A stretch of 64,000 nucleotides of DNA from Torreya grandis (Eukaryota; Streptophyta; Pinopsida; Cupressales; Taxaceae), in assembly GCA_037957365.1 (NCBI GenBank), contig JARHVA010003167.1, positions 345,001 through 409,000 on the forward strand. Reading direction: 5' to 3'. Of this stretch, positions 35,901 to 48,182 are shown piece by piece. Both the position numbers and the translations under genes were made by a program. The notes below the pieces were generated by a model, which saw only the letters and a list, made by a program, of their open reading frames with translations, searched no databases and was not told the DNA's origin. How positions within the stretch are numbered: the first letter of the stretch is position 1; the number at the start of each line of letters is the position of its first letter.

Positions 35901-36019
35901 GTTCATTCAGCCTCTGAACGAAACTCCATTAGGGGACTAGTTATGGATGGTGAAGGCAGAAGAGGTTGATGCCTTACATGGTCAACAAAAGTCCCGGTTT
36001 GACTGTGTGTCAAAACCAT
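32956..36019 (-). pseudogene. long gag gene of the gag-only element, broken
   Basis: Read from an ATG at 36019, one frame runs to about 34790 through several stops that look like C-to-T changes (TGA and TAG). It then shifts frame and continues to 32956, about 1000 codons in all. An N-terminal DFGRFLYFNVKAL block precedes a Ser/Thr/Pro/Ala-rich region (35761-35174). The gag core follows (LLLRTFPLSLSGPALDWYSS, then IKQFDDESIVNFVTRWR, about 35060-34830). Next come a CCHC-like module, a long proline-rich linker (34035-33463) and two more CCHC-like modules. The layout resembles the large gag of Tat/Ogre-type gypsy elements. It would form the packaging particle and bind RNA. The breaks mean this copy is silent. 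Confidence 0.75.
33008..33283 (-). repeat. in-frame tandem duplication of a CCHC-like module
   Basis: Two units about 205 bp apart (starts near 33283 and 33075 on the minus strand) each encode C.YHHMP.H.TE.(C/Y)..LK. The flanking bases are also alike (GATGATA and TCGAAC.A.G), so the module was duplicated with its surroundings without loss of frame. A more divergent first module (FCHFHHVQGHDINNC) lies at 34275-34356. Confidence 0.8.
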
Positions 36020-37124
36020 TCAAGGCAAGAAGCAGTCAGGTTCTGGAAACTATGTTTTTTCAATTTTAGAAACTCAGAATGTGGTTTTGGCAAAAAAAGG
36101 GTCGGGTTTTAAGGCTGCTATTTTGAAAAAAAAGACTGTGACAGTGACTGACGTCGATTGAAAAACCGATGTCAGTGACAACAAATCGCCGATGTCAGTC
36201 AGATAATCAATGACGACAAAGAAAGGTTGCCGACGTCGGTGGTAAAATCGATGCTGATTATTGTGTTTTCCAAAAACTCAAAGAATTTGAAAGTTTTTGG
36301 AAAAAAGGAAGAAAAATGTCCTCACTAGCTCAAAAAACCAGATGGGAACAAAAAAATAGATGGAGACAGGCAGACCCTAAGCGTTAAATCCTAAGAATCA
36401 ACTTTTAAAATCTTGTTGGCTTATGCCTTAAAGTGTGTTGGGGAGGTTGGCTTATAGAATGGGTCCTAGAAGAAGTAGTCTAGAGCTGGTTTCATGTTTG
36501 TTTAGGTGCTCAAGAGTCTGTGTTAGGTTCCGTACATGGCCTGGTGCTAAAGAGCAAGCTCCCCTCACTTCACGAGCCCAATGATAAGTTGGTCTCGCTT
36601 AGCCAAAATATACTTTTCCTAGAGATTATCCTCTGCCAGAGAACAGAGTGGGCATTCCCCTTGGTGGTGAAATCCAAGTGGGATTGCCGAGACGGGTAAG
36701 GTATCCGTTGGGTCATGAAAAATCAGTTGGGCCTTGTCTTAGGTAAGTTTTGATGTTTGATTTATGCAAGTGATTTGGTTGTGTAACATAAAGTGATCTA
36801 CGATTAATTCATGATGCAGTTGTTAATTACTAGATGTGGACTAAGTATGCAGTTAAGAAGAAATGAAATGCAAAAGATTTTAAGCCCAAAACAAAATATG
36901 AGTTTGGATGAAAATAAGTTGAGAAAGGGTTGAGGAGTATGAGTTTTGACTAGTCTAAGATGCAAGAAAAGAAAGAACAAGAATGATCCTTTTTAATCCT
37001 GCTAATGGTGTCCTTTGGAAGAGACAAAAGAAAGAGGTGAAAATGAGAAACCTAATGCACCTATATGAAAATAAATGAAAAAGAACCCAAGGAAGACCCT
37101 AGGGTCCCACCGGGCATGCCAAAA

Positions 37125-38644
37125 TGTTTCTATATGATTTTTGCTTTCTACATTCAAAGAGAGAATAAGAAACTAAGAGATGGTCTAGGGTTGGAAGATA
37201 CCCAGATGAGGTCTTGTGCATCATTATCTAGATGACGTAAGGACTCCTCTTCTGTTGTGGAGGATGACACCTATAGAAGACAAAGACTAAAAAAAAGAAG
37301 GCGTTAGATGAGGAGATGCTGGGTTGCCAAGCAAAAGCTTGATCCCAGAAGTACAAAGACTTCTTTGAGGGATGTTAACCCACTGATTGATAAAAATAAT
37401 GTCTGATAAAAGGCATAATGATAAAAGACTGAAATGATTAGAAACTAAAATAGAAATAGAAGCAAATGCTTACCTGAATGCTATTGTCAGTCTGGTCACA
37501 GTCGCCGACATCGGTTAGACTGCCGGCATTAGTTGATCAAGTCTATTGACGTCGGTTAGTCTGTCGACGTCGGTGGGGGCAGTGGTCGATGTCGATCAAG
37601 ACAATGGTCTGGGATGGGGTCTGGATGAGTTTATGGTCTGTGGATGAGGTTTGGATAGGTTTATGGTCTGTGGATGGGTCTGAGAAGGGCTTTGGGTCTG
37701 GTTGAATGCTCTGTGCAGGGTCTGGGCAGAGTTGCAGGGATAATGGACAGAGTGTATGTTCTGAAAAGGAGGATAGAGGTGATAAGGATATGGGAAGGCG
37801 TCTCAGCCTTTTTGGGAGGGATTCAAGTCTGGTCTGGCTGAATAACAAATAGATTAAAAATAAAATACTGAAATTAAAATAGTAGCAAATACTTACCTCA
37901 TACCTGTTGGAGAAGGAATGTTGCAGACTAGTTGTACCTATTACTAGTGCTGCTAGTGTAAAGGCACTGTTGCTGGTGGAGTGGCTGATGCAGAGTACCT
38001 ATTATTTTTATAGCTTGTTGTGTATATTTGAGAGAGAGAATGAGAGGTCTGATGATTGGAAGGATTGACGGATTGAGGAGTAAAAGATGGATTGTTGAAG
38101 GTCGAAAGGGTAGATTCGAGAGAGTGAGAAAAGTAGGATCTGCACTCCGGAGGTGAAATGTAGTTTTGAAGGCAACCAATGCCCAAAATACCATCAATGT
38201 CAGTCAATAGTTGACCGACGTCAGTGGTTGGAAGGCAGGGAAAAAGGCTAAAAATAGCCTTTCGTCCGTTTTCCCAACTGCCCGGTCAGCGGGTCCGAGG
38301 AAGAAAGGGTCGAAGGTGGCTTAATAGGCGTGGGAAATGAGTGGGATAAAGGAAATGGTGCCTTAAATCATTTAAGACTTGGCAAGGGGTAGTGGAGGGC
38401 AAGTTGGAATAGGTCATAGGGTGATAAATGAGGGTATCCAAGGGTAAAGAATCCAAGGAGAGGAGAGGTGGCATGGGTGAGGTGGCAAGGGGAGAGAAAG
38501 AATTATTAATTTAAAATAAGATAATTATTTTAAATTAATAAGACATAGGTTTAGGCATGGTTAGAAGTGGAAAGGGACCAAGGGGACCAATGGGGGGAGA
38601 CGAGGAGGATGACCAAGGGAGTAGACACGATTTCGGTGTCTACA
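37125..38644 (-). repeat. 5' LTR of the gag-only element
   Basis: 1520 bp, the same length as its partner and aligned end to end, with only scattered differences. It carries the same two hairpins (38503-38541 and 38621-38643) and the GACGTC-rich stretch around 37500-37580. Confidence 0.95.
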
Positions 38645-38726
38645 CCAACACATAATGTGCTTTGAGTTTAGACAACTCAAAGTTATTCTTTCCATTAAAC
38701 TTGTCAACCTCAAACTTTGCACTCAT
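38645..38726 (-). pseudogene. copia gag N-terminus of X
   Basis: From the ATG at 38726 the minus strand reads MSAKFEVDKFNGKNNFELSK, the standard start of plant copia gag (KFEV.KF.GKN.F). The gag-only element interrupts it after about 27 codons, and coding resumes below 28776. Confidence 0.8.
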
Positions 38727-38814
38727 AACTTTCACTATCTAATGCTACAGAAAACAACACCAAATTTAGAGCACAATTAATATAAAATAAAAGTGACCTC
38801 ACTTTGATAACACT

Positions 38815-39338
38815 TTTTAGAAAATCATACACTCTGTAGCAATAGAAAAATAATAGAACACAATAATAGAGATAATCAAATAGATAAAATATTTAACATG
38901 TATGAGACAAAACACATGATTTACGTTGTAAAATCTTAGCAAACTAAGGAAACATCTACAATTCAAGATATAAAGATTTATTAATTACAAAATAAACAAA
39001 TTACATGTTAATTCCATAAATATAAATATGCCTAATCGGTAAAGTACTATTAGGATTCCTCTTCTTAAAAATGGAGTGAAAAATGCCATTAAGAATTTTT
39101 TTAAAAAAACATAGAATCGAATGTAATTAGTCTTCCTAGAAATAGGGGTTTGAGTCCTTGAATTTTCATTTTGGGGGTGCTACCCCCAAACCCTCACCAA
39201 AGGGGCCTCCATAGGATGTTACCACCCTGCAACAATAGTGGGGAGCCATTATCCTCCACACTCCATTTTTCAAGGAGTGGGATATAAACTACATCATAAA
39301 ATGATCTAAAATTTAACTTTATTATCACATATCTAATA
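38815..39338 (-). repeat. 5' LTR of copia X, with adjoining primer site
   Basis: 524 bp, matching 18694-19251. Two bases inside it, on the minus strand, TGTTATCAAAGTGAGG (38812-38797) is a mutated initiator-Met primer site. The first bases have decayed from TGTTAG to TATTAG. Confidence 0.85.
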
Positions 39339-39343
39339 ATTAT

Positions 39344-39689
39344 ATGTTTTCTTTAAAGTTATAGGACATTACAAAACCTATTTTTTTGTTATCAAATACA
39401 AAAAAATAAATATTTGTCAGACTTGATATCAAACATAATGATGAACAAATATTATTGTCATTATATAATGCCTATTGATTAATTGATATATAGAGGCCAT
39501 ACATAGTACATTATTACTTACTAAAATGTTATATTGATTTATGATAACATAATATATAAACTATACAAATATTTATTATATATAACCTTTGGAATCTCCA
39601 TTTCCTCCTAGTCTCAATTTGAGTTTCTCATTTCTAATAACATTGAAGGGTAGTAATATTTTATTTCATTTCTACTCACAAATCTTGTT
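39344..39689. other. AT-rich host DNA between copia X and D2
   Basis: No gene, repeat border or RNA recognised. Similarity to D1 becomes visible only from about 39690 onward. Confidence 0.5.
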
Positions 39690-40239
39690 CGTTATCTTGG
39701 TGCATATCTAGACTGATATTTACTAAAATACCATTTTGGAAAATGAATCATAACTATAATTTATGCATATGTGCAACATTCTCCACATGTTGAAAACTAA
39801 CATAAAGACATTTAGCCAGTTTCACAATGTGAAATGCAAGATGGGATGGTGTAATATACTTATGATGGATGAAGAGAATCTTCTAAGGTGGGACAAAGCT
39901 CAAAATTCATAGTTTATAAATTATTTATAATAATGGATGCTGACTTCAACATCATCGAGATGTCACAATCAAAAATTTATTCATAACCATTCATCACAAA
40001 ACAAATTCCAATTTACATACCACATGTGTAAATTTATCAACTTAAAATTGAAGGTGCATTTGCCTTTGACAATGGGCCTTGACTATTAATTGACATGGGA
40101 TTATGAGGATGATTCTAGATCACCTTAAAAGTCTCTAAAATTGAAAATAACTTCATAGCATTTATGTTTTTCTATTTTTGATACATTTTCATGTTCAAGG
40201 TATGTCAATTTATACTTAACATTTTTTGAGTTCCAATCT
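39690..40239 (+). repeat. duplicon D2, first part
   Basis: It matches D1 from about 8190: CATATCTAGA.TG, TTTGGAAAATGA.TC, TTTATGCATATGTGCAACAT and GATGC.GACTTCAACATC occur in order. It stops at AATCT, where gypsy C entered. D1 keeps the uninterrupted site at 8722-8726. Confidence 0.85.
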
Positions 40240-41339
40240 AATGCAAAAACATTGACCAAACTTTTAGAGGCCATAAATTTTGAACCATCGCTCCATTTGA
40301 ACTCTTCCACATGCCAAAATGATCATATCAAATTTTTTGATGCTACCACAAGATGTTCTATCCATTTAGAGGCATTTTAGATATATTGTTTTATGCCAAA
40401 TGAGATCATCTAAGGGTCTAAAATTATAATTTAGTAATTTTACAAGTTTTTTATATTTTTATAAATTGTATATTTCTAGGACCAGATGTGAACTTCAGTT
40501 AAAATTCATCTGATAGGATAATTTTATCATTTAGAATATTTCATGAAATTATTGGTGCTACACATGCTTGCGATGTAAAAAAATAAGCCAATCTTTTGAA
40601 AGTCCTAACTTTTGACCTATAGTCTATTTGAGCTCTTCAATTTAGATTTGTTTTTTATTTTTTTGGAGGCCATTTGTGATCATCCAAGGGTTTAAAATTA
40701 ACATTTAATTGTTTTTTAAAGAATTTTATATTTTTAGAACTAGATGTCAAATTTAGTAGAATTTCATCTCATAGACTATTTTTAGTGTTTATTTTATTTC
40801 AAGATATTTTCAGAGCTAATCACACTTGCACATGAAACTTTCCAAAAATAACAGTTGCTAAAAATATAAATTTTTATTAGATTTTAGTTTTTTTTTCAAA
40901 ATTTACATGTCAACCATATTTCTGAGTTGAAAGTTATTAAGCAGAGTTTGGGTTGTAATTATTTCAATTCATTCAATATGAATTAATACAAGTTATTATT
41001 TTTAGATGCTTTGCCTATTGATAATTTATTATGTCTATAGTTTTGGGTTCATTATCTAGTATCAAAGCAAGTTCGAATCTTAGAGAAGTAAAACATAGTG
41101 AGAGGATGAAGAGGTCTTATACAAACGAACCATAATATACAAGAGCTATAGAGGAAAGTGGAATAATTGAAATAAGTTATCATCAATCAGAGAAGAAGAT
41201 AAGGTGGTGATGAGAAAGACACAGATCATGATGAAAAATTTTAACACAAAGAAAAACAAGATTAGCCACCAATAATAGAAGAGAGGATGGTTTGGGCTTT
41301 AGAAGGAAGAAACAAAGGAATCAAAGTTGATGTTCCAAA

Positions 41340-42660
41340 TTATGGAGGCATTTTAAAACTAGAAGAGTTGATATATTGGATAAATAGCACAAAAAAGGTT
41401 TTTGAATGGAAGACTATGAGAGAAGATAAGAAGGTAAAGTTTACATGAATGAAATTGAAAGGTCATGTTTTGATTTGGTGGGATCACCTACAGAAAGAGG
41501 GATAGAGAAAAAGTAAAGAGAAGATTAATTCTTGGAAAAAGATGGAGAAGAAATGGAGAGAGAAATTTATTCCTATGGATTATGCACAAACCCTATACAT
41601 AATATTTCATAATTTAAGGCAAAAGTCTCACAATATACAAGAGCATATAGTTGAGTTTTACAAGCTTTCTATACGAGAGGAACATGATGAAAATGAATAG
41701 TAGATGGCTTCAAGATATGTGAATGGTTTAAAATTTAATATTCAAGATAAATTAATCATACATAGAATACTTAACATGGAGGAGGCTTATCAATTAGCTT
41801 TGAAAGCAAAAGAAAAAAATAGATAAAATTTTAGAAGAACATCTCTTGGTCCAAGAAGAGGTAGATCCCCTCTAATTAGGGGATGAGGTGTGTTTAATAC
41901 CATCAGAGGTGGGTTTAGTAACAATAAAGGTGAATTATCTCATGGTATAAAAATACAACATGAAAATAAGAAAGGGATTCTATACCAACAAAGAGGAAAA
42001 GGGTTTCAAAGAGGATGAGGTTACGGTGGTGCTAGAGGATTGTTTCTAAATCAGCATAGATCTTATGTTTTTTATAGATGTGGAGGAGAAGAACACAGAG
42101 CATTTGAGTGTTTTCACTATCAGGATCTTGAAAGGAGGTAAGAGGATCATCCAAGAGTGAATCTATTTGATACTGAGATGGAAGAGCAAAATACTGAAGT
42201 TACACCAATAGATGTTGGAGATAATCTCATGATGAGAAAAATAATGATCGCTCCAAATAAATAACAAGTGCAAAATAAAGAAGGTGGTGATACATGGATA
42301 CGATAAAATATTTTTTGAACAAGATGTACTTCAAGTGGAAAGATATGCAAAGTAATTATAGATTGTGGTAGTTATGAAAATATGGTTTCTAAAGAAATGA
42401 TAAAGAAACTAAATTTGTAATGTGAAAATCATCATAATCTTTATCAGATTTCATGGTTTAATAAAGGGAATGAAATTATAGTAGATAAGAGATGCTTAAT
42501 CAAGTTTTCTATAAGAAAAATTTTTAATGATAAAATATGGTGTGATTTTAATCCAATGGATGCATGACATATGTTATTAGGAAAACCATGGTAATTTGAA
42601 AGAAAAGTAATTCATGATGGAGATAAAAACACATACATTTTTTGAAAAGGTGGTACAAAG
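41340..42660 (+). pseudogene. gag and protease relics of gypsy B
   Basis: Gag core pieces include KGHVLIWWDHLQKE, EKFIPMDYAQTLY and MEEAYQLALKAKEK. The zinc-knuckle region (about 42065-42120) reads F.RCGGEEHRAFECFHYQD, with one cysteine and the glycine altered. The protease block at 42310-42600 has VIIDCGSYENMVSKEMI and LLGKPW. Stops are present throughout. Confidence 0.7.
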
Positions 42661-43015
42661 GTAGTTTTATTACCTCTTAAAGAGGAAGATAACACATAAA
42701 GAATGCTCTCTACGAAAGATTTATCCAATATATGAAAGTAGTAAGTTATTTTTATGTATTGGTAGTAAAGAATGAAAACACAAAAAGGATGTAAATATCA
42801 ATATAAGTAGCAAGAGTTTTGAAAGAATATGCAAATGTTATGCTTGATGAGTTACCATATGGTTTACCATCAAAAAAGATATTCAGCATCACATTGATTT
42901 GATTTGAGGATCAACTTTACCCAATCAAGCAATTTATAGGATGAGTCTAACATAACAAACATAATTAAATAAATAGGTTACTTAATTATTAGTAAAAAAT
43001 TTGATAAGGGAGAGT

Positions 43016-43555
43016 ATGAGTCCATGTGAAACACCAACGTTGCTAACTCCAAATAGAGATGGAGGATGAAAAATGTTTTTGGATAGTAGATCAACTAAAA
43101 AAATTATAATCAAGTATAGATTTCCCATACCTTGTTTAGATGATATGATGGATGTGCTTTCAAGAGAAAAATATTTTGCCAAGATTGATCTAAGAAGTGG
43201 TTATTATCATATTAAAATTCATGAAGGAGATGAGTTTAAAAATGCATTCAAGACTAGGGATGGCTTATATGAGTGGATGGTGATGCCCTTTGGATTATCT
43301 AACTCACCTAACATGTTTATGAGGATGATGAATATAATGCTACAAGAATATATTGATAAGTTTTTTGTTATTTATTTTTATGATATTTTGATATTAAATC
43401 TGACTAAAGAAGACTACTTACAAAATTTAATGATGGTACTAGATTTTTTAAGGAAAGAGATGGATGAAAATTTGAAGAAGTGTAGGTTTATGCAAAACAT
43501 GTTGGTATTTTTGGGATTTAGAGTTTCAATAGATGGTGTGAGCATGGATGAATAA
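43016..43555 (+). pseudogene. reverse transcriptase of gypsy B, long open remnant
   Basis: The open run 43073-43555 (160 codons) keeps nearly the whole RT palm: KYRFPIPCLDDMMDVLS, YFAKIDLRSGYYHIKIHEGD, then FKTRDGLYEWMVMPFGLSN. The active-site box reads YFYDILI where the family has YFDDILI, so one catalytic aspartate is now tyrosine. The start in the ORF is not a real gene start, since upstream coding (43016 onward) is cut off by a stop. This is the best-preserved RT of the three family copies. Confidence 0.85.
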
Positions 43556-43739
43556 AAAATAAAAACAATTTTTGAGTGGCATATTTGAAAAAGCAATACA
43601 GAGGTAAGAATTTTCCATGATTTAACAACTTTTTACATAAATCTTATTAAAAACTTTAGTAATATTGTGGCAGCAATAACAGATTGTATGAGAGAGAAAT
43701 TATTTATAATGAATAGAGTAGCCACCAAAATCTTTCAAT

Positions 43740-45620
43740 TTTTTAATAATAAGATTATAAAAAAACTAAATTTAGCATTACCATATTTTAACAAAGTGTT
43801 TAAGGTTGATTTTGATGCTTAATTTATGGGAATTGGTGCTATGTTGAGTCAAGATAAAAAACCAATAACAAATTTTCGTAAAAATTTGAATAAGGTAGGA
43901 ACAAAGTATTCTATTTATGATGTTGAATTTTATGCAATTGTACAAGTATTAAGACATTGAACGCATTACCTGGTGCCTAAAGAGTTTATCATATTTACAA
44001 ATCATGAGGCTTTAAAGTATGTTAATACACAAAAAAAATTGAATAGTATGCATAAAAAGTGGGTTTCTTTCTTGTAGGGGTATAATTTTTTGTTGAAACA
44101 TAAATCATCAAAATAGAATTAGGTAGATGATGCATTGAGTAGGAAAGTAGCATTATTAACTACTATGGTGAGTGACATAGTTATATTTGAAGCTATCAAA
44201 AAATTATATGATAATGATCCATATTTTGGTAAGGAAGTTGAGTAGTGTAAGAATTTATTAATAGGTGGGACAAAAACTAATTATGATGAGTATCTTATAC
44301 AAGAAGTTTATATCTTCAAAGTGAGATAATTATGCAATCTAATTGGGTCTCTACGAGACAATATAATAAGTGAATTACATAGTAGAAGTTTGATTAGACA
44401 TTTTAGTAAGATGAAGACAATGGCTTTGGTGGAGGAAAAGTACTTTTGGCTAAAGATGAAGAGAGATATGACAAGATATGCTTCTAGCTACAAGATATGC
44501 TAGGTGGTTAAGGGACATGCACAAAATACTAGACTATATATGCCATTACTAGTTCCAAAAGCATCATGAAAAGATTTGAGTATGTATTTTTTGTTGGGAT
44601 TACCAAACACATAGATAGATAATGATTCAATTTTTGTTATTGTAGATAGATATTATAAGATAGTTTATTTTATTACATTTAAGAAAACCAATGATGCCGA
44701 TAGAGTTTTAGAATTATTTTTTAAGGATATTGTGAGATTGCATGGTGTTCCAAAAAATATTACTTCAGATAGGAACACAAAAAAAATATGCTATTTTTAG
44801 AGGACTTTGTGAAAGAAGATGGGTACTAAGTTACAAATTAATAGTGCATATCACCCAAAAATAAATGGATAGATAGAAGTTGTGAATAGGAGCTTATAAA
44901 ATTTGGTGAGATGCATAGTGAGAAAGAATCCCAATCAATGGGACTTGGCTTTACTACAAGCTGAGTGTGCATTTAACAATTTAGTGACTAGATTAGGAGG
45001 TAAGTCACAATTGTTTATGGGAGAAATATTATGTTTATTTTATATTTTTTATAATTACCAATTTCAAATTAAGTTAGTGATGATGTAGAAGCATTTGTAG
45101 AGAATATGAATTAATTTCAAAGAGTAAGAGGAAAATTGCAGGAAAGTAATGAAAAATATAAAACATCAGTAAATGTCAGAAGAAGATATAATATATTTGA
45201 ATAAAGAGAATTGGTAATGGTTTATTTGAGAAAACAAAGATTTTCAAAATGCACATACAACAAGTTCAATGACAAGAAAATTGGACCATGTAGAATTGTG
45301 AATAAAATCAATGACAATGCATATAAGGTGATTTTACCATATAATATGATATCTCTCCAGTATTTAATGTTTTAAATTTATATGAATTCCAAGGAGAATA
45401 TGGTGAAGGTGATGAATATGAATAAGTAAATTGGGAACAAAATGTTTCAAAGAAGAAAAAGGAAAAAATAATGCAAATTTTGGATATGAAGATAATTAGC
45501 ACAATGCAAGAAAATTATAACAGGTATTTGGTACAATGGGAAGGATTAAAACAAAAAGACAACACTTATATTGTAGAATAAGAACTGAAGAAGATTGATA
45601 AAGAAAAATAGCAGTAGTAC
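43740..45620 (+). pseudogene. RNase H and integrase relics of gypsy B
   Basis: RNase H is seen at about 43790-44120 (DFDA, GIGAMLSQD, TNHEALKYVNTQ, LLKHKSS). The integrase is seen at about 44395-45060 (MALVEEKYFWLKMKRDM, RLHGVPKNITSDRN, then ALLQAECAFNNLV in the open run 44903-45088). A 3' tail with RYLVQWEGL (about 45520-45545) follows, as in C. Stops and frameshifts interrupt every part. Confidence 0.75.
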
Positions 45621-45668
45621 AATTAGGGCAACTCGTAGGAGCTGAGTTGTTTTCAACCATAGGAGAAT

Positions 45669-46209
45669 GATGTAAAAAAAAAAGCTAATCTTCTAGAGGC
45701 CATAACTTTTGACCCATAGCTCTGTTTAAGCTCTTCCATAGACCATACACATATATATTTTTGATTTTTTTGGAAGGCCATACGTGATCATTTGAAGTTC
45801 TAAAATTACTATTTAATGATATTTTTAAGAATTTTCTACTTTTGAAATTTATATATTTTTAAGACTGAATATTAGCTTCTATTAAATTACATCTCATAAG
45901 CTAATTTTAGTGCTTAGTTTATTTTGGAAGATTTTTAGAACTGCTTTCACTTACAAATAAAACTTACTAAAAATAATAGTTGCTAATGATAGAATTATGT
46001 TTTAGATTTTAGTTTTTTTTTTTTTTTTTTCTTTTTTTTTTATAAAAATAAATTTTATATGTTAACTCTAATTCTAAGTTTAAGCTTATTTAAACATGTT
46101 TTGGGTTGTAATCATTTCAATTCATTCAATACGAATCAATACAAGTTATTACTTTTATAAGCTTTGCCTATAGATAATTTATCATCTTGACAATTTTTGG
46201 GCTCATTAT
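45669..46209 (+). repeat. 3' LTR of gypsy B
   Basis: 541 bp, starting GATGTAAAAAAAAAAGC after the purine tract and ending CTCATTAT. A T-rich stretch lies at 46012-46040. It is followed directly by CTTGC and the right half of C's 5' LTR. Confidence 0.85.
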
Positions 46210-46699
46210 CTTGCATGTGAACTTGCTATAAATAACAACTCCCAAAAATCAATTTTTTAGATTTTTTATTTTATTTTGCATGTCAAATCTAATTTTCAGT
46301 TGAAGTTTATTTAAGCATGGTTTGGGTTGTAATTAATAAAACTCAATCAATACAAATCTATTTTGAGTATTATTTCAAATCTTAGCCTATTGCTAATTTT
46401 ATTATTTTGATAGTATTCAGTTCCATTATCTAGTATGAGAGCTAGGTTGAATCTTGAAGGAGTAAAAAGTAGTGAGAGGACGAGGAGGTATTGCATGGAT
46501 TAACCAAATTATACAAGATTTGTAGAGAGAATTTCAATAATTTATAAAGGTTATCAATAATCAAAAACGAAGATGAGGAGGTGATAAACCAGAGGAAAAC
46601 ATAAATCATGATAAAAACAATTTGACAAGAAGAGCAATAAGATCATCCACCATCGAAGGAAGAGAGGATGGTTTAGGATTTAGAAAGAAGAAACAAAAG

Positions 46700-48060
46700 A
46701 ATCAAACTTGATGTTCCAAATTATAGAGGAATTTTAAAACTAGAGGATTTGATATATTGGATGAATAACATGGAAATTTTCTTCGAATAGAAGACTATGA
46801 GAGAAGACAAGAAGGTAAAGTTTGCATGTAAGAAATTGAAAGGTCATAAAATGATTAGGTAGGATTACCTATAGAAAGAGAGATTAATTAATAAAAATAA
46901 TATGTAGAAGAAGTTAAGGCATAAATTTATTCTTGTAGATTATGAATAAAGCCTATACCAAAGATTTCAAAATTTGAAGCAAAAGGATCACAGTATACAA
47001 GAGTATATAAATGAGTTTTATAAGCTTTCTATATGAGTGGATCATGATGAAATATAAGAGAAGATGGCTACAAAGTATGTAAATGGTTTGAAATTTACTA
47101 TTCAATTTGAATTAAGCATGCATAATATAATTAGCATAGATGAGGCTTATCAATTTGCTTTGAAGGTAGAAGAAAAACATAATAGATATAATTTTAGAAA
47201 AACATCTCTTGGTCCAAGAAGAGGTGGATCCCTTCCAATAAGGGGACAAGGTGGGTTTAATACCACTAGAGGTGGGTCTAATATTAGTAAAGTTGAGTCA
47301 TCCATGGTGTAGAAAGGCAAGACAAGAATAGGGCAAGGTTTCAATACCAACAAAGAGGAAGAGGGTTTCCAAGAGGATGAGGTTACAGTGGTGTTAGAGG
47401 ATGGTTTTTGAATTAGCACATATATTATCTTTTTTCTAGACATGGAGAAGAAGGGCACAAAGCCTTTGAGTGTTCACACTATTAAGATAAAAAAAAAGAG
47501 GCAATAGGATCATCCAAGAGTGAATCTTGTAGACACTGAGATGGAGGAGTAAAATACTGAAGTTACACCAATAGATGTTGGGTAAAATCTCATGATGAGA
47601 AGAAAAATGGTTGCTCTAACGAAGGAACAAGTATAGAATAAATAAGGTGGCGATGCATAGATATGATCAAACATTTTTTAAATAAGATATAATTTAGATG
47701 GAAAGGTATGAAAATTAATTATACATGGTGGTAGTTGTGAAAATATAGTTTTTAAAGAAATGATAGGAAAAATTAAATTTACAATGTGAAAAACATCCTA
47801 ATCCTTATCAGATTTCATGGTTTAAGAAAGAGAATGAGGTTACAGTAGATAAAAGGTGCTTAATGAAGTTTTCTATATAAAACATTTATAATGGTGAAAT
47901 ATGATGTGATAGTATTCTAATGGATGCATGCCATTTATTACTAGGAAGACCATGGAAATTTGATAGGAACGTAATTGATGATGGAACAAAGAACACATAC
48001 ATTTTTTAAAAAGTGGTACAAAGGTAATTTTGTTACATCTTAAAAAGGAATAGAAGATAC
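46700..48060 (+). pseudogene. gag and protease relics of gypsy C
   Basis: The open run 47064-47312 has the gag C-terminal part: YVNGLKFTIQFELSMHNIIS and AYQFALKVEEKHNRY, followed by an arginine/glycine-rich stretch. A decayed zinc knuckle (HGEEGHKAFECSHY) lies at 47440-47480. The protease block (DACHLLLGRPW-like) is near 47920-47960. Stops are frequent. Confidence 0.7.
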
Positions 48061-48182
48061 AAAGCATGCTCTCTACTAAATAATTTATCCAAGATATGAA
48101 TGTAGTAGGTTGTTGCTATGTATTAGTAGAAAATAATGAAGATACAGAAATGGTGCAAATACTAATATAAGGAACATAATTT

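Larger units (their letters stand above)
28781..38644 (-). mobile_element. gag-only LTR retrotransposon (TR-GAG-like)
   Basis: A complete nested element of 9864 bp. Both LTRs are 1520 bp (28781-30300 and 37125-38644), and the target duplication CCAAC lies at 28776-28780 and 38645-38649. Genes read on the minus strand. A possible primer site (TTGGCATGCCCGGTGGGACC, 37122-37103) adjoins the 5' LTR, and a purine run (AAAAAGGAGCAAA, about 30313-30301) adjoins the 3' LTR. Only gag is present. Between gag and the 3' LTR there are about 2.5 kb of noncoding repeats and no protease, RT or integrase motif that I can see. It would depend on a partner element for movement. The two LTRs are very alike, so it is probably the youngest insertion here. 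Confidence 0.9.
18694..39338 (-). mobile_element. Ty1/copia element X, interrupted by two nested elements
   Basis: A complete but decayed copia element on the minus strand. Its LTRs are 18694-19251 (3') and 38815-39338 (5'). The pentamer ATTAT flanks both ends (18689-18693 and 39339-39343) as target-site duplication. Removing gypsy A and the gag-only element leaves about 5.2 kb, a normal copia length. The order on the minus strand is gag (38726 onward, continuing at 28775), zinc knuckle, protease, pre-integrase, integrase, RT, RNase H. All domains have stops. The relative age is higher than that of both insertions. Confidence 0.9.
40572..46209 (+). mobile_element. Ty3/gypsy element B, nested in the 5' LTR of element C
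   Basis: Complete in structure: 5' LTR 40572-41055, primer site TAGTATCAAAGCAAG near 41057, internal relics to 45660, purine tract AGGAGAAT, 3' LTR 45669-46209. The target duplication CTTGC lies at 40567-40571 and 46210-46214. The two flanking LTR pieces are complementary parts of one family LTR, which shows that B entered the LTR of C. All genes have stops. Confidence 0.85.

Noticed and set aside
40240..46429. Tandem head-to-tail array made by unequal LTR recombination
   Set aside because: The outer LTR pieces are complementary parts of one LTR and are flanked by CTTGC on both sides of B, which fits insertion better.
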